Source: CAWCDJ01 sp963796485 (GTDB taxonomy: Bacteria; Acidobacteriota; Terriglobia; Bryobacterales; Bryobacteraceae). From it: a stretch of 64,000 nt of DNA. Each line of letters starts with the position of its first letter. Position 1 is the stretch's first letter. Location: contig CAWCLV010000004.1 in the NCBI GenBank assembly GCA_963796485.1, positions 248,001-312,000 on the forward strand, written 5' to 3'. The translations under genes and the position numbers were made by a program. The notes under the pieces were generated by a model. That model worked only from the letters and a program-made list of their open reading frames with translations, did no database searches and was not told the origin of the DNA. Shown piece after piece: positions 25,047 through 33,346 of this stretch.

Positions 25047-25643
25047 TCACACCCGGAGGATGGCGCCGGGGTCGCCGAATTGGGAGCGTTCGCCTTTCGG
25101 CCAGGAGTACAGATGGCTCAGATCCACCACGATCTGGCCTTGGGGATCGACCTCCACGTGCGCGCGGTCCATGGGACGGGGCGCGGGGCCTTCGAAGTTG
25201 ACGCCCTCCGAATCGTAACCGCTGCCGTGGCACGGGCACTTGAACTTGTTCTCGGCGGGTTTCCAGTCGGGCGTGCAGCCCAGGTGAGTGCAGACGGCGT
25301 AGATCACGAAGATCCCCTCCGTGTTGCGCACCACCCAGATGCGGAACTGATTTTGAAATTTGGTGTCGACGCCGAACCCGAAGTCGGACGGGTAGCCGAT
25401 ACGGAACTTCGTCTTCGGCTCGTAGAGAGCGCGCGGGAAGAAGAACCGCAGAAACATCAGGAAATTCACGCCCAGCGTGCCGAGCACGGCCGCCATGACG
25501 AAGCGCCGGCGGCGCGCGATGACTTTGGATTCGTCGGTGTCGGCGGCCTTGGAAAAGAGCGCTTTGAGTGCCTGGACCAGAGACGGTTTCGGTTGAGGCT
25601 CCGGCGCCACCGTCCCAGCGGGCTCTGTTGTGGTATTCGCCAT
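25047..25643 (-). CDS. Rieske iron-sulfur protein
   Basis: 198 aa from the ATG at 25643, preceded by GGGGACAAG. An upstream in-frame start would pass through the hairpin at 25655-25671 and is less likely. One membrane anchor lies at about residues 48-65 (FVMAAVLGTLGVNFLMFLRF). The 2Fe-2S cluster site is complete: CTHLGC and CPCHGSGYD, giving two Cys, two His and the disulfide Cys. NFEGPAPRPM is the typical following loop. It is the first gene of the respiratory operon and transfers electrons from quinol to the cytochrome c. Confidence 0.95.
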   Translation of the reverse strand: MANTTTEPAGTVAPEPQPKPSLVQALKALFSKAADTDESKVIARRRRFVMAAVLGTLGVNFLMFLRFFFPRALYEPKTKFRIGYPSDFGFGVDTKFQNQFRIWVVRNTEGIFVIYAVCTHLGCTPDWKPAENKFKCPCHGSGYDSEGVNFEGPAPRPMDRAHVEVDPQGQIVVDLSHLYSWPKGERSQFGDPGAILRV

Positions 25644-25971
25644 CTTGTCCCCATGGCCGGGTAACCCGGCCTTTCCCTCTGAGTGCCGATACCAGAGCCG
25701 GCATGCACTGACTGCGGGGACGGGCAAGACATCCGGCTCACATCCGTGAGCACGCCCGATTTTCCTGGGATGAAGTGGCCCGTGGGGCGCCTGAAGCTGA
25801 GCCCTAACCCCTTACCATGTCCCTCGCATTCCGCATCCGCATCCTCTGGATTTATTCAGACGGTATTCTATACCAGAATTCCGGATTTGCAAGCTGGGTG
25901 GGCGAAAATTTGTCGCTCCACATTCATTCGGAAACTCCCTGCCATCCGGCGGTTTCTAACCTACCAGCGCC
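25644..25971. promoter_or_regulatory. Divergent promoter region between the Rieske operon and the ADOP permease
   Basis: The 328-bp gap holds no gene. On the minus strand, just upstream of the Rieske start, GGCCGGG-TTA-CCCGGCC (25655-25671) forms a perfect 7-bp hairpin 11 bp before the ATG, close enough to affect ribosome access. Near the centre lies an AT-rich stretch with the inverted repeat GGTAT-TCT-ATACC (25862-25874), a candidate operator overlapping -10-like sequences on both strands. The remainder is featureless. Confidence 0.5.
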
Positions 25972-28359
25972 ATGGACAGCTTTTTGCAGGATCTTCGGTA
26001 CGGCTTCCGGATGCTGCTCCGGACCCCGTCCATCAGCGGCCTGGCCATCCTGGCCCTGGCCCTCGGAATCGGAGCGAATTCCGCCATGTTCAGCGTGGTG
26101 TATGCCGTCCTGCTGCGCCCGTTGCCCATCAGCGATGCGGACCGCGTGGTCGCTATCCGGTCGTTCAACCCGAAATTCAACATCCCGCCCATCAATCCGA
26201 GCTATAGCGTGTTTGGGAACTGGCGCAAGCAGGCGGCCTCCTTCGACCGGATGGCGGCCTCGTCTTCTTCGGTCGCCGCCCTGGAACTGGACCGTTCGCG
26301 CCGGAACGTCACGTTCTGGCGGGTGACCGCCGGGTTCTTCCCGATGATGGGGGTGCAGCCGTCTACCGGCCGCGTCTTCACCAGTGAGGAGGACCTGCCC
26401 GGCGCGCCGCGCATCGCGATGATCAGTGATGCGGTTTGGACGCGCGACTTCGGCCGGAACCCCGCCGCTGTCGGCAAAACGCTGCGGCTGGATGGCGAGA
26501 TCTACACCATTATCGGAGTCGCGCCCTCCGGGTTCCACATCGACGGGAAACCCGCTGATATCTATGCGCCGATTGCCCAGGACCCCGCTGACCGCAAGCA
26601 CTACCTCGCCGTTACGGCATATGCCCGGCTGAAACCCGGCGTGACGATCGCCCAGGCTCAGTCCGAAATGGATGCCGTCGCCAAGGCCCTCGATACGCGC
26701 AACGCCGGTTGGAAAGCGCGCGTGCTCGGCCTGCGCGAATCGATGGCGCAGGATATCCGGCTCAGCTTGCTGGTGCTCTCGGGGGCCGTAGCGCTGGTGC
26801 TGCTGATCGCCTGCGCGAATATCGCGAGCATGCTGCTGGCGCGGTCGAGCACTCGCCGGCGCGAGCTCGCGGTGCGCGCCGCCTTGGGCGCTCCGCGGGG
26901 CCGCCTGGTGCGCCAGTTTCTGACGGAGAGCGCTCTGCTCGGGGTGTTGGGCGGAGTCGCGGGGCTGGGCCTCGCGGCATGGTCTATGCGCCTGATCCCC
27001 CTGCTCGAAAACGCGCGCCTGCCTAACCTGCTGCTCGATGCCCGTGTCGATCCGGTGGTCCTCGGATTCACGCTCCTGGTATCGCTTGCTACCGGACTGG
27101 CATTCGGGATCGCGCCGGCGTTCTCGAGCGTTCCGTTGCACGTGAACGAGACTCTCCAAACGTCCACTCGCACCGGCCGCAGCCGCGGCACGAAACGGAT
27201 GTGGAATACCCTGGTGGTCAGCGAAACCGCCCTCGCGCTGGTCCTCATGATCGGCGCCACCCTGCTCATCCGAAGCTTCTTCTACCTGCGGGACTCCGCA
27301 CCCGGTTTTCACGTCGATGGCCTGCTTACCGTCCCCCTCACGGCCGCGCGCGGCCAGGACGCGGCTGCATTCTACGACCAGGCGCTCGCAAAAGTGCGCG
27401 CCATCCCCGGCGTTTCGCACGTCACCGTGGCGAGTTGCCTCCCGCTCGACGGCGACTTCCGCGCGATGAGCCTGCCGCTCGAAGGCCACCAATATAACCG
27501 GCCTCAGGATTGGCCCATCCTCTGGAACCGTGCCGTGAGTGAAGACTACTTCCGCACGCTGGGAATCCCCCTGCGGCGCGGGCGCGTATTTGCCCGGCAG
27601 GACGCCGCGGGCGCCGCAAAAGTCGCCATCATCAACGAAGCTATGGCCAAGCGGTTCTGGCCCGGCGAAAACCCGGTCGGCAAACATATGGGGACTCCGG
27701 GCCGCGAGTACTTCGAGATCGTGGGCGTAGTCGGAGACGTGCGCCACCAGGATGCGACTAAAGAGGGCCTGCCCGAGGTCTTCTTCCCTGCGCGCCAGGC
27801 CCTGCCTCCTTCGGTCACGGTCGCAGTGCGGGTCGACCCCGCGGTCGCCCGTAACCCCATGCGGCTGGGGCCGGCGGTTGCCAAGGCGCTTGCCTCCATG
27901 AGCGGTGCCGCGTCCCCGCCCCCCGTCAAGGAACTGTTGGCGACGGCGTCCGACCGCCTCGCGCCCAAGCGGCTCACCACGGGCGTGATCACGGTTTTCG
28001 CGTCCCTCGCGCTCCTGCTGGCGGCCACCGGCATTTACGGTGTTTTGTCGTTCACGGTGGCGCAGCGAACCCACGAAATCGGAGTACGGATGGCCCTCGG
28101 GGCCGAGCGCCGGGGCGTGCGCCGGCTCGTGGTCGGCGAGGCGGCGACGGTAGCGATGGCGGGTATCGGGATCGGTCTTGCCGGCTCGCTCGCGCTCTCG
28201 CGCGTCCTGCGCACCCTGCTCTATGGGGTCAGCCCGACCGACCCGGGCGTCTTCGCCGCCGTGTCCTGCACCCTGCTCGGAGTGGCCATGATCGCGGCGT
28301 GGATACCCGCGTGGCGCGCATCCCGGGTAGACCCTGTAGTCGCGCTTCGTCACGAATGA
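25972..28359 (+). CDS. ADOP-family MacB/FtsX-type ABC transporter permease
   Basis: 795 aa, an acidobacterial duplicated-orphan permease. It begins directly with MDSFLQDLRYGFRMLLRTP, lacking the PadR-like N-terminal extension of some members. A periplasmic MacB core domain (about 50-240) is followed by an FtsX three-helix unit (LLIACANIASMLLARSSTRRRELAVRAALGA). A second FtsX unit (about 390-420 and 660-790, LLAATGIYGVLSFTVAQRTHEIGVRMALGA) ends with ARPxxWIPAWRASRVDPVVALRHE-like residues. No ATPase is adjacent, as usual for this family. The stop overlaps the next ATG (ATGA). Confidence 0.92.
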   Translation: MDSFLQDLRYGFRMLLRTPSISGLAILALALGIGANSAMFSVVYAVLLRPLPISDADRVVAIRSFNPKFNIPPINPSYSVFGNWRKQAASFDRMAASSSSVAALELDRSRRNVTFWRVTAGFFPMMGVQPSTGRVFTSEEDLPGAPRIAMISDAVWTRDFGRNPAAVGKTLRLDGEIYTIIGVAPSGFHIDGKPADIYAPIAQDPADRKHYLAVTAYARLKPGVTIAQAQSEMDAVAKALDTRNAGWKARVLGLRESMAQDIRLSLLVLSGAVALVLLIACANIASMLLARSSTRRRELAVRAALGAPRGRLVRQFLTESALLGVLGGVAGLGLAAWSMRLIPLLENARLPNLLLDARVDPVVLGFTLLVSLATGLAFGIAPAFSSVPLHVNETLQTSTRTGRSRGTKRMWNTLVVSETALALVLMIGATLLIRSFFYLRDSAPGFHVDGLLTVPLTAARGQDAAAFYDQALAKVRAIPGVSHVTVASCLPLDGDFRAMSLPLEGHQYNRPQDWPILWNRAVSEDYFRTLGIPLRRGRVFARQDAAGAAKVAIINEAMAKRFWPGENPVGKHMGTPGREYFEIVGVVGDVRHQDATKEGLPEVFFPARQALPPSVTVAVRVDPAVARNPMRLGPAVAKALASMSGAASPPPVKELLATASDRLAPKRLTTGVITVFASLALLLAATGIYGVLSFTVAQRTHEIGVRMALGAERRGVRRLVVGEAATVAMAGIGIGLAGSLALSRVLRTLLYGVSPTDPGVFAAVSCTLLGVAMIAAWIPAWRASRVDPVVALRHE

Positions 28360-29030
28360 GGAACATTCAAATTCGGATATGCGTATCCGGAATCATGACG
28401 ATGACGCGTTCCGCGTTCCTTCTGACTCTGGCGGGCGCCGCCCGCGCCTCCGCCGATGAGCGGCCGCCGTTCAAGGTCTACGACCGCCAGGAGTTCGCGG
28501 TCCCGGACTTCGAGGCGGACGGCTACATACTCGATATCGGGGGAGGCGGCGAAGGCATCATCGGCCGCATGAAGCCGCGACAGGTTGTCGCCATCGATCT
28601 TTTCAAGCGGGAACTGCTCGAGGCGCCCCCCGGGCCGCTGAAGATCGTCATGGACGCCACGGACCTGAAGTTCCTCGATGGCTCGTTCGACACCGTCACG
28701 GCGTTCTTCTCGCTCATGTACATGAAGCCGGAGGTGCAGAAGAAGGTTTTCGCCGAGGCCGCGCGGGTTTTGCGTCCGGGAGGCCGCTGGCTGATCTGGG
28801 ATGTCGTGGTTCCCGTCGCGTCCGATGCCCAAACCCAGGGGCCCGCGTTCCGTTTCCTGTTCAAGCTGCCGAAAGAAACGGTCCAGACCGGCTACGGCAC
28901 GTTCTGGCCCGAACATCCGCTGGACCTGGCCTGGTACCGCGGGCTGGCGGAGGGAGCCGGATTCCGGGTGGCTGCCGCCAAAGAAGAGGGTTCGGGCTTC
29001 CGCATCCTCTCGATGGAACTGCGAAAGTAG
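28356..29030 (+). CDS. Class I SAM-dependent methyltransferase, possibly exported or anchored
   Basis: 224 aa if translation begins at the ATG at 28356 (overlapping the permease stop); an ATG at 28395 would give 211 aa and leave a signal-like N-terminus (RSAFLLTLAGAARASA). The core has ILDIGGGGEGIIG (SAM motif I), an acidic VVAIDLF strand, DATDLKFLDGSFD and VLRPGGRWLIWDV, typical of Methyltransf_11. A methyltransferase behind a signal-like segment is odd because SAM is cytoplasmic; the segment may be an anchor. The substrate is unknown. Confidence 0.75.
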   Translation: MRNIQIRICVSGIMTMTRSAFLLTLAGAARASADERPPFKVYDRQEFAVPDFEADGYILDIGGGGEGIIGRMKPRQVVAIDLFKRELLEAPPGPLKIVMDATDLKFLDGSFDTVTAFFSLMYMKPEVQKKVFAEAARVLRPGGRWLIWDVVVPVASDAQTQGPAFRFLFKLPKETVQTGYGTFWPEHPLDLAWYRGLAEGAGFRVAAAKEEGSGFRILSMELRK

Positions 29031-29034
29031 GCGG

Positions 29035-29622
29035 CTACCGCCCGATCAGGACGCTCACGCCGGCCGGTTGCACGCTCAACTGCTCGATCCGGTGCCCGAG
29101 CTGGAACGGACGGCCCACCGCGGCGTCCGGATAGAGCGGCAGCAGCACGTTCTGGATCAGGAAATCCAGCGCGCCGCCGTCGATTGTCATGCCGGAGATC
29201 TGCACCTGCTGGACATCGACCGTCGCCTGTCCCCTGGCGGAACGGATCCGGGCAGTCACGCTGACGGGGCGCTCCCCGTTCAGGAGCGTGGATAGCAGCC
29301 ACCCAGGCTCGACCCCCTGCCCCTGCCGGAGTTTCACGAAATCGACCATTGCCGTGCCGCTAGCCACTCCCGGCCCGACCAGCTGCAATCGGGGATTCCG
29401 GACCCCGGGCGGCAGTTCGTGCTGCGCGAACGCCAACAGTTCGCCCGGCGTGAGTTCCACCCGCGTTCCGGGCTGTAGCCGCTCGCTCTCGATCTGGTCC
29501 AACTTCTTCCTGGCCGAAAGATAATAGGTATCGGCCACGGCCGGCAGCAGGACTGCCAGCAGAAGCGCTATCCCCAAGTAACGTCTTTGCCGCACAAGGA
29601 ATAGACGATGCAGACTGGCCAA
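29035..29622 (-). CDS. Membrane-anchored DUF2993/LmeA-like lipid-binding protein
   Basis: 195 aa. A single N-terminal hydrophobic helix (YLGIALLLAVLLPAVADTYY) precedes a beta-rich domain. In it, LTPGELLAFAQHELPPGV, repeated VxVxxRI strands and a C-terminal VLLPLYPDAAVGRPFQLGHRIEQL segment resemble tubular lipid-binding proteins of the LmeA/DUF2993 type. It would face the periplasm. The gene is convergent with the methyltransferase (4 bp apart) and divergent from the Cys-rich protein gene. The family assignment is tentative. Confidence 0.6.
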   Translation of the reverse strand: MASLHRLFLVRQRRYLGIALLLAVLLPAVADTYYLSARKKLDQIESERLQPGTRVELTPGELLAFAQHELPPGVRNPRLQLVGPGVASGTAMVDFVKLRQGQGVEPGWLLSTLLNGERPVSVTARIRSARGQATVDVQQVQISGMTIDGGALDFLIQNVLLPLYPDAAVGRPFQLGHRIEQLSVQPAGVSVLIGR

Positions 29623-29773
29623 TCGTTGCTTTTTCGGGGCAAAGCACCCACAGACTGTGGAAAGTCGCCCAGGTGACCTTTCGACTGGCGCTGCGATCCA
29701 GAAAACGTCTGGAGGAAAACAAAAGAGTTAGACCCGCGGCCCTCCATGTGCATCTAGTTTTTCGGAGTTTTTT

Positions 29774-30319
29774 ATGCCGGTTCAGCTGGTGTGGATCATT
29801 GGAGGCCTCGTCGTCCTCCTCCTCGTCGGGCGCCTGGTGGGTTCGTGGTTCAAATATCGTGGCCAGCGGGTGGTTAATTGCCCGGAAAACCACCGCCCCG
29901 CCGGCGTCGTTGTCGATGCCGGACATGCCGCGTTGACCGCTCTCGGCAAACCGCCGGAACTACGGCTTGCCTCCTGTTCCCGCTGGCCGGAGCGCGCCGG
30001 CTGCGGGCAACAGTGCCTCGCGCAAATCGAGGGCTCGCCGGAAGACTGCCTGGTCCGCAACATCCTCGCGAAATGGTACGAGGGCAAAGATTGCGCCACC
30101 TGCGGCCGTCCCATCGGCGAGATCGAGTGGACCGGAGCTAAGCCGGCCCTGCAAAAAGCCGATCAGTCGTTTGTGGAATGGGCACAGGTTCCCGCGGAGA
30201 CGCTACAGGAGACCCTCGCGGACGCGAAGCCGGTCTGCTTCGCCTGCTATATGGCGAACAGGCTCGTGCGGGAACATCCCGATCTGGCAGTAGACCGGAC
30301 CCGGCCGATTCCACACTAG
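29774..30319 (+). CDS. Cys-rich membrane-anchored protein of unknown function
   Basis: 181 aa. The N-terminal helix (LVWIIGGLVVLLLVGRLVG) is followed by a soluble domain with nine Cys: NCPENHRPAG, then CSRWPERAGCGQQC, EDCLVR, KDCATCGRP and VCFACYMANR. The paired CxxC sites suggest metal (zinc or iron-sulfur) binding or disulfides. I do not recognise the family; the NCPENHRPAGV phrase looks conserved, being followed by a small hydrophobic beta strand. GGAG about 10 bp before the ATG is the ribosome site. The upstream 151-bp gap contains a CCACAG-A-CTGTGG inverted repeat and AT-rich promoter-like sequence. The HELYH protein gene follows 13 bp downstream. Confidence 0.65.
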   Translation: MPVQLVWIIGGLVVLLLVGRLVGSWFKYRGQRVVNCPENHRPAGVVVDAGHAALTALGKPPELRLASCSRWPERAGCGQQCLAQIEGSPEDCLVRNILAKWYEGKDCATCGRPIGEIEWTGAKPALQKADQSFVEWAQVPAETLQETLADAKPVCFACYMANRLVREHPDLAVDRTRPIPH

Positions 30320-30332
30320 GAGTCGTCAGACC

Positions 30333-30971
30333 ATGAAGTTCTGGCTCTTTTGCCTGATGCTGGGAGTTCTGCCCGGCTTCGGCAAAGACAGACCGGAGGA
30401 TCCGGTCGCCGTCACCCTGTACACCAAGTTCGAATCCGAAGTCCCCCTCGAAATCAAAGCCGCCATCCAGCAGGAAGTGGGATCGATCATGGAGCCCATC
30501 GGGCTCGCCTTCGAATGGCGCAACCTCTCCCAGGCCAACGGTTCGGATGTTTCCGTGGAACTGGCCGTCATCACGTTCAAGGGCAGCTGCGATACGTCCG
30601 CTCCGGACCACCAAATCGCCAACCCGGGAGCCTTGGGCTGGACCCACGTCAGCGACGGCGTGATTCTGCCCTTCAGCGACGTGGATTGCGACCGGATCCG
30701 CGGTTTCCTGCATAGTGCCCTGCTCCAGCGGGCTCCCAGCGCCAGGTATGAACTGTTCGGCCGCGCGGTGGGCCGCGTGCTGGCGCATGAGCTGTACCAT
30801 ATTTTCGCCAATACCGGGCGCCACGGCTCCTGCGGCGTCGGCAAGGCGGCGTATTCGGTCAAAGAACTACTCTCTCCTGATTTCCGATTCGAGGATCGGG
30901 AAAGCGAAGTGATGCGGGCGCGAACCCGCATCCACTCGGACGGCGTTTCCGGAGTCGCCGGCGGATCCTAA
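30333..30971 (+). CDS. Secreted HExxH metalloprotease-like protein
   Basis: 212 aa with a short signal peptide (FWLFCLMLGVLPGFG). H152, E153 and H156 in LAHELYHIFA form a zinc-protease motif, and the downstream NTGRHG offers a possible third ligand (His). The overall layout, with a beta-rich first half and one active-site helix, resembles short minimal gluzincin/metzincin-like proteins that recur in acidobacteria. The substrate is unknown. It appears to be co-transcribed with the Cys-rich protein gene. Confidence 0.65.
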   Translation: MKFWLFCLMLGVLPGFGKDRPEDPVAVTLYTKFESEVPLEIKAAIQQEVGSIMEPIGLAFEWRNLSQANGSDVSVELAVITFKGSCDTSAPDHQIANPGALGWTHVSDGVILPFSDVDCDRIRGFLHSALLQRAPSARYELFGRAVGRVLAHELYHIFANTGRHGSCGVGKAAYSVKELLSPDFRFEDRESEVMRARTRIHSDGVSGVAGGS

Positions 30972-31029
30972 AGCCGGGTACATCCGCTCGCGGAGGAGGT
31001 TCGAGACCAGCGGGCGGTACGATATAGGA

Positions 31030-32202
31030 TTGACCCTGCCGACGGCTGACAAAAATCGTATCCAGGGCGCTTCGAGCGAGGTCGTACGCGACATTAACCG
31101 CCGGATTGTACTCAACCTGATCCGGACGCGGCACCCCATCTCGCGGGCCGACCTCGCCCGGGTTTCCGGGCTCCAGCGCAGCACGATCTCTTTGATTGTC
31201 GAACAATTGATCGAGGAGAAGTGGGTGATCGAAGGCCCCACGGGCCGGCTGCCCCGCGGCAGGCGGCCGACGTTTCTCCGGCTCAACGATAAGCGGGCGA
31301 TCATCGGAGTCGATATCCGCCCTTCCCAGACCACCGTCGCGCTCGCCGATGCGAACGGCAAATTCCTCTCGCAGGAGGCGATGCCCACGGAAGCGGAGCC
31401 GGGGGCCGCGCTTGCCTCGATCATCGAACGCATCGAGCGGCTGAAGCGCGGTTGCCAGGGCCGGAAGATCGAAGGCGTCGGCGTCAGCCTGCCGGGGCGG
31501 TATGACGAGCGCACGGACCGCCTGGTGTTCGCGCCGAACCTGAAGTGGCGCGATGCGGATATCCGCAACCCGATCGCCAAGGCCACGGGCCTCGAAGTCG
31601 AACTGGAAAATGCCGCGAACGCGTGCGCCCTGGCGGCCGTCTGGTTCGGCAACATGGAAGATTGCCGGAACCTGGTCGCGGTGACCGTCTCGGAGGGAAT
31701 CGGCGTCGGCATTCTGGCCAACGGCAAACTGGTTCGCGGAGAGCATGGCATGGCCGGGGAGTTCGGCCACGTGCCGCTGGCTCCCGACGGCCCGCTTTGC
31801 GGGTGCGGCGGCCGCGGCTGCTGGGAAGTATTCGCGTCCAATCGCGCGGCGCTGCGCTACTACCTCGAATCCGGTCCGGAAGCCGGCGGGCTCACCTTCC
31901 CCGGCCTGCTTAGCCGCGCCGACCAGGGCGACCGCCGCGCGGCGCAGGCCATCGAGACCATGGCGCACTACCTGGGCCGCGGCATGCGCATGATCGTAGC
32001 CGGGCTAGCCCCCGACCGCATTCTGGTGGTCGGCGACCTGACCCGTTCCTGGCACCGGTTCGGCGCGATTATCGAGTCCGAGGTGCAGGACCAGGCCCTC
32101 CCCGGCTCTCCCCCGCCGCGCCTTATCCCCGCCTATGAGGACGGCATGGCTCGGCTGCGCGGAACCGTGGCGCTGGTGCTCCAGAAGCACTTCAGCGCGT
32201 AG
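31030..32202 (+). CDS. ROK-family transcriptional regulator
   Basis: 390 aa from a TTG at 31030, with a TATAGGAT box immediately upstream. The N-terminal 80 residues form a winged helix-turn-helix (ISRADLARVSGLQRSTISLIVEQLI). The rest is an ASKHA sugar-kinase-like fold with the ROK zinc motif CGCGGRGCWE and the GEFGHVPL signature. The phosphate loop DIRPSQTTVAL lacks the canonical DxGxT, as in NagC/Mlc repressors, so it should sense a sugar rather than phosphorylate it. Nearby exported sugar-acid enzymes (32383-34624) are plausible targets. Confidence 0.92.
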   Translation: MTLPTADKNRIQGASSEVVRDINRRIVLNLIRTRHPISRADLARVSGLQRSTISLIVEQLIEEKWVIEGPTGRLPRGRRPTFLRLNDKRAIIGVDIRPSQTTVALADANGKFLSQEAMPTEAEPGAALASIIERIERLKRGCQGRKIEGVGVSLPGRYDERTDRLVFAPNLKWRDADIRNPIAKATGLEVELENAANACALAAVWFGNMEDCRNLVAVTVSEGIGVGILANGKLVRGEHGMAGEFGHVPLAPDGPLCGCGGRGCWEVFASNRAALRYYLESGPEAGGLTFPGLLSRADQGDRRAAQAIETMAHYLGRGMRMIVAGLAPDRILVVGDLTRSWHRFGAIIESEVQDQALPGSPPPRLIPAYEDGMARLRGTVALVLQKHFSA

Positions 32203-32209
32203 CCGGAAA

Positions 32210-32280
32210 GTGGGGTAGGCCTCCTGGCCTGCCCGGTGTTTAAAAGGTCAAGAACGGGCAGGCCGGGAGGCCTACCCCAC
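32210..32280. repeat. 71-bp inverted repeat of the GGCAGGCC family
   Basis: The left arm starts GTGGGGTAGGCCTCCTGGCC at 32210 and the right arm ends GGCCTACCCCAC at 32280. They are near-perfect reverse complements around an AT-rich centre, and the outer base change (TAGG instead of CAGG) occurs in both arms, implying compensation or arm conversion. It lies 7 bp after the ROK stop and could terminate or stabilise that transcript. Confidence 0.85.
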
Positions 32281-32320
32281 TTATTCGACTACGTGTTTCT
32301 CGCAATCTGCACAAGCGTAA

Positions 32321-32348
32321 GCGGGCCAGGCCCTCCGGCCTGCCCACC
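32321..32348. repeat. Partial copy of the GGCAGGCC repeat
   Basis: GCGGGCCAGGCCCTCCGGCC followed by TGCCCACC is a diverged single arm 40 bp after the full copy, near the 3' end of the convergent RraA-like gene. The 32203-32382 gap contains these two repeat copies and no gene. Confidence 0.65.
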
Positions 32349-32382
32349 TTCCGAAAGCGCGCTCCGCTCTGGGCAAGATCCT

Positions 32383-33336
32383 CTATTTCGACCGCCTGTT
32401 GATGATTTCCTGCACCTGCTCCCGAGCGACGGGCAGCTTATCGATGTTGTCCCGCAGCCACTGCGTGAAGTCGCGCTCGATCGGCTCGGACCACCGCGCG
32501 TCGATCTGCCCCGCCGTGTACTTCCCTTCGCGAAGCCGCTGGTGGCCGAAGTGGTCGCGCAGTTGCGTGATCTCCGAATCCTGCACCACCCTCTCGGCCA
32601 ACTGCGGCGGAATAAAGATCACGCCGCCGTCGCGCCCAAGCACCACGTCGCCGGGCACCACTGTCGCGTGACCGATGCGGATCGGCGTATTGATCCCGAT
32701 CATCGTCGAGTTCATCCGATCGCCGGCGGAGAGGTTGCTGAAGTGGTGCGAGGGATCGTAGTAGCGTACAAACGCGATGAAATTATCCAGCTCCTTCAGT
32801 CCGTTGATGTCGCGCACGGCGCCGTCGTAGACGATGCCGTTGCCGGTCTTCGCATAGATCGCGTTGCCGACATTGTCGCCGATCGACGGCCCGTCCACCT
32901 TGAGGCCGAAGTGGTCGCAAACGTAGACGTCCTGCTGCTGGAGCATATCCACCGGCCACGCATTCTGCCCTCCGATGCGGCCGTCCACCTTGCCCTGCGC
33001 TGCGATCACGCGGTGGATATCCGGACGCCCCGGCAGCCACTGCGCGGTCAGTGCGCGGCCTACCAGCACTTTGTCGGGATGAATCACGAACCAGCCGTCT
33101 TCGTACTGATTCCCGTATCCGGCCTGCTTGACGACGGCCCACGCCTCTTCGAGCGTGACGGTCTTCATTCGCTTGAGGATGCCGTCCGGCACACGTGGAC
33201 GCCCATCCGCGAACCGCTCGCCTTTCCATTCCGGCGTGTACTTGATCAGCAGTTCCTTCGTCAGGATTCCCGGCTGCGCCGAAGCGGCCGCGGCTAGAAG
33301 AATCGCCGGCACAATCGTTCTCGAAATAGTTCTCAT
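32383..33336 (-). CDS. Exported RraA-like (HMG/CHA aldolase-type) protein
   Basis: 317 aa. A signal peptide (TIVPAILLAAAASAQ) precedes an RraA/HMG-aldolase fold. The phosphate/oxyanion-binding motif appears as VYDGAVRDINGL (DGxxRD), and GDNVGNAIYAKTGNGI corresponds to the family's central loop. Family members cleave 4-hydroxy-4-methyl-2-oxoglutarate and related keto-acids, or inhibit RNase E; the intact R-D pair favours the aldolase/decarboxylase type. An export signal is unusual for this fold. It lies 10 bp downstream of the Tat-exported dehydratase-like gene and probably acts on its product. Confidence 0.85.
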   Translation of the reverse strand: MRTISRTIVPAILLAAAASAQPGILTKELLIKYTPEWKGERFADGRPRVPDGILKRMKTVTLEEAWAVVKQAGYGNQYEDGWFVIHPDKVLVGRALTAQWLPGRPDIHRVIAAQGKVDGRIGGQNAWPVDMLQQQDVYVCDHFGLKVDGPSIGDNVGNAIYAKTGNGIVYDGAVRDINGLKELDNFIAFVRYYDPSHHFSNLSAGDRMNSTMIGINTPIRIGHATVVPGDVVLGRDGGVIFIPPQLAERVVQDSEITQLRDHFGHQRLREGKYTAGQIDARWSEPIERDFTQWLRDNIDKLPVAREQVQEIINRRSK

Positions 33337-33346
33337 CGTGTATCCC

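Noticed and set aside
25924..28353. 809-codon open frame antisense to the ADOP permease
   Set aside because: Shadow of a gene with two recognisable FtsX units.
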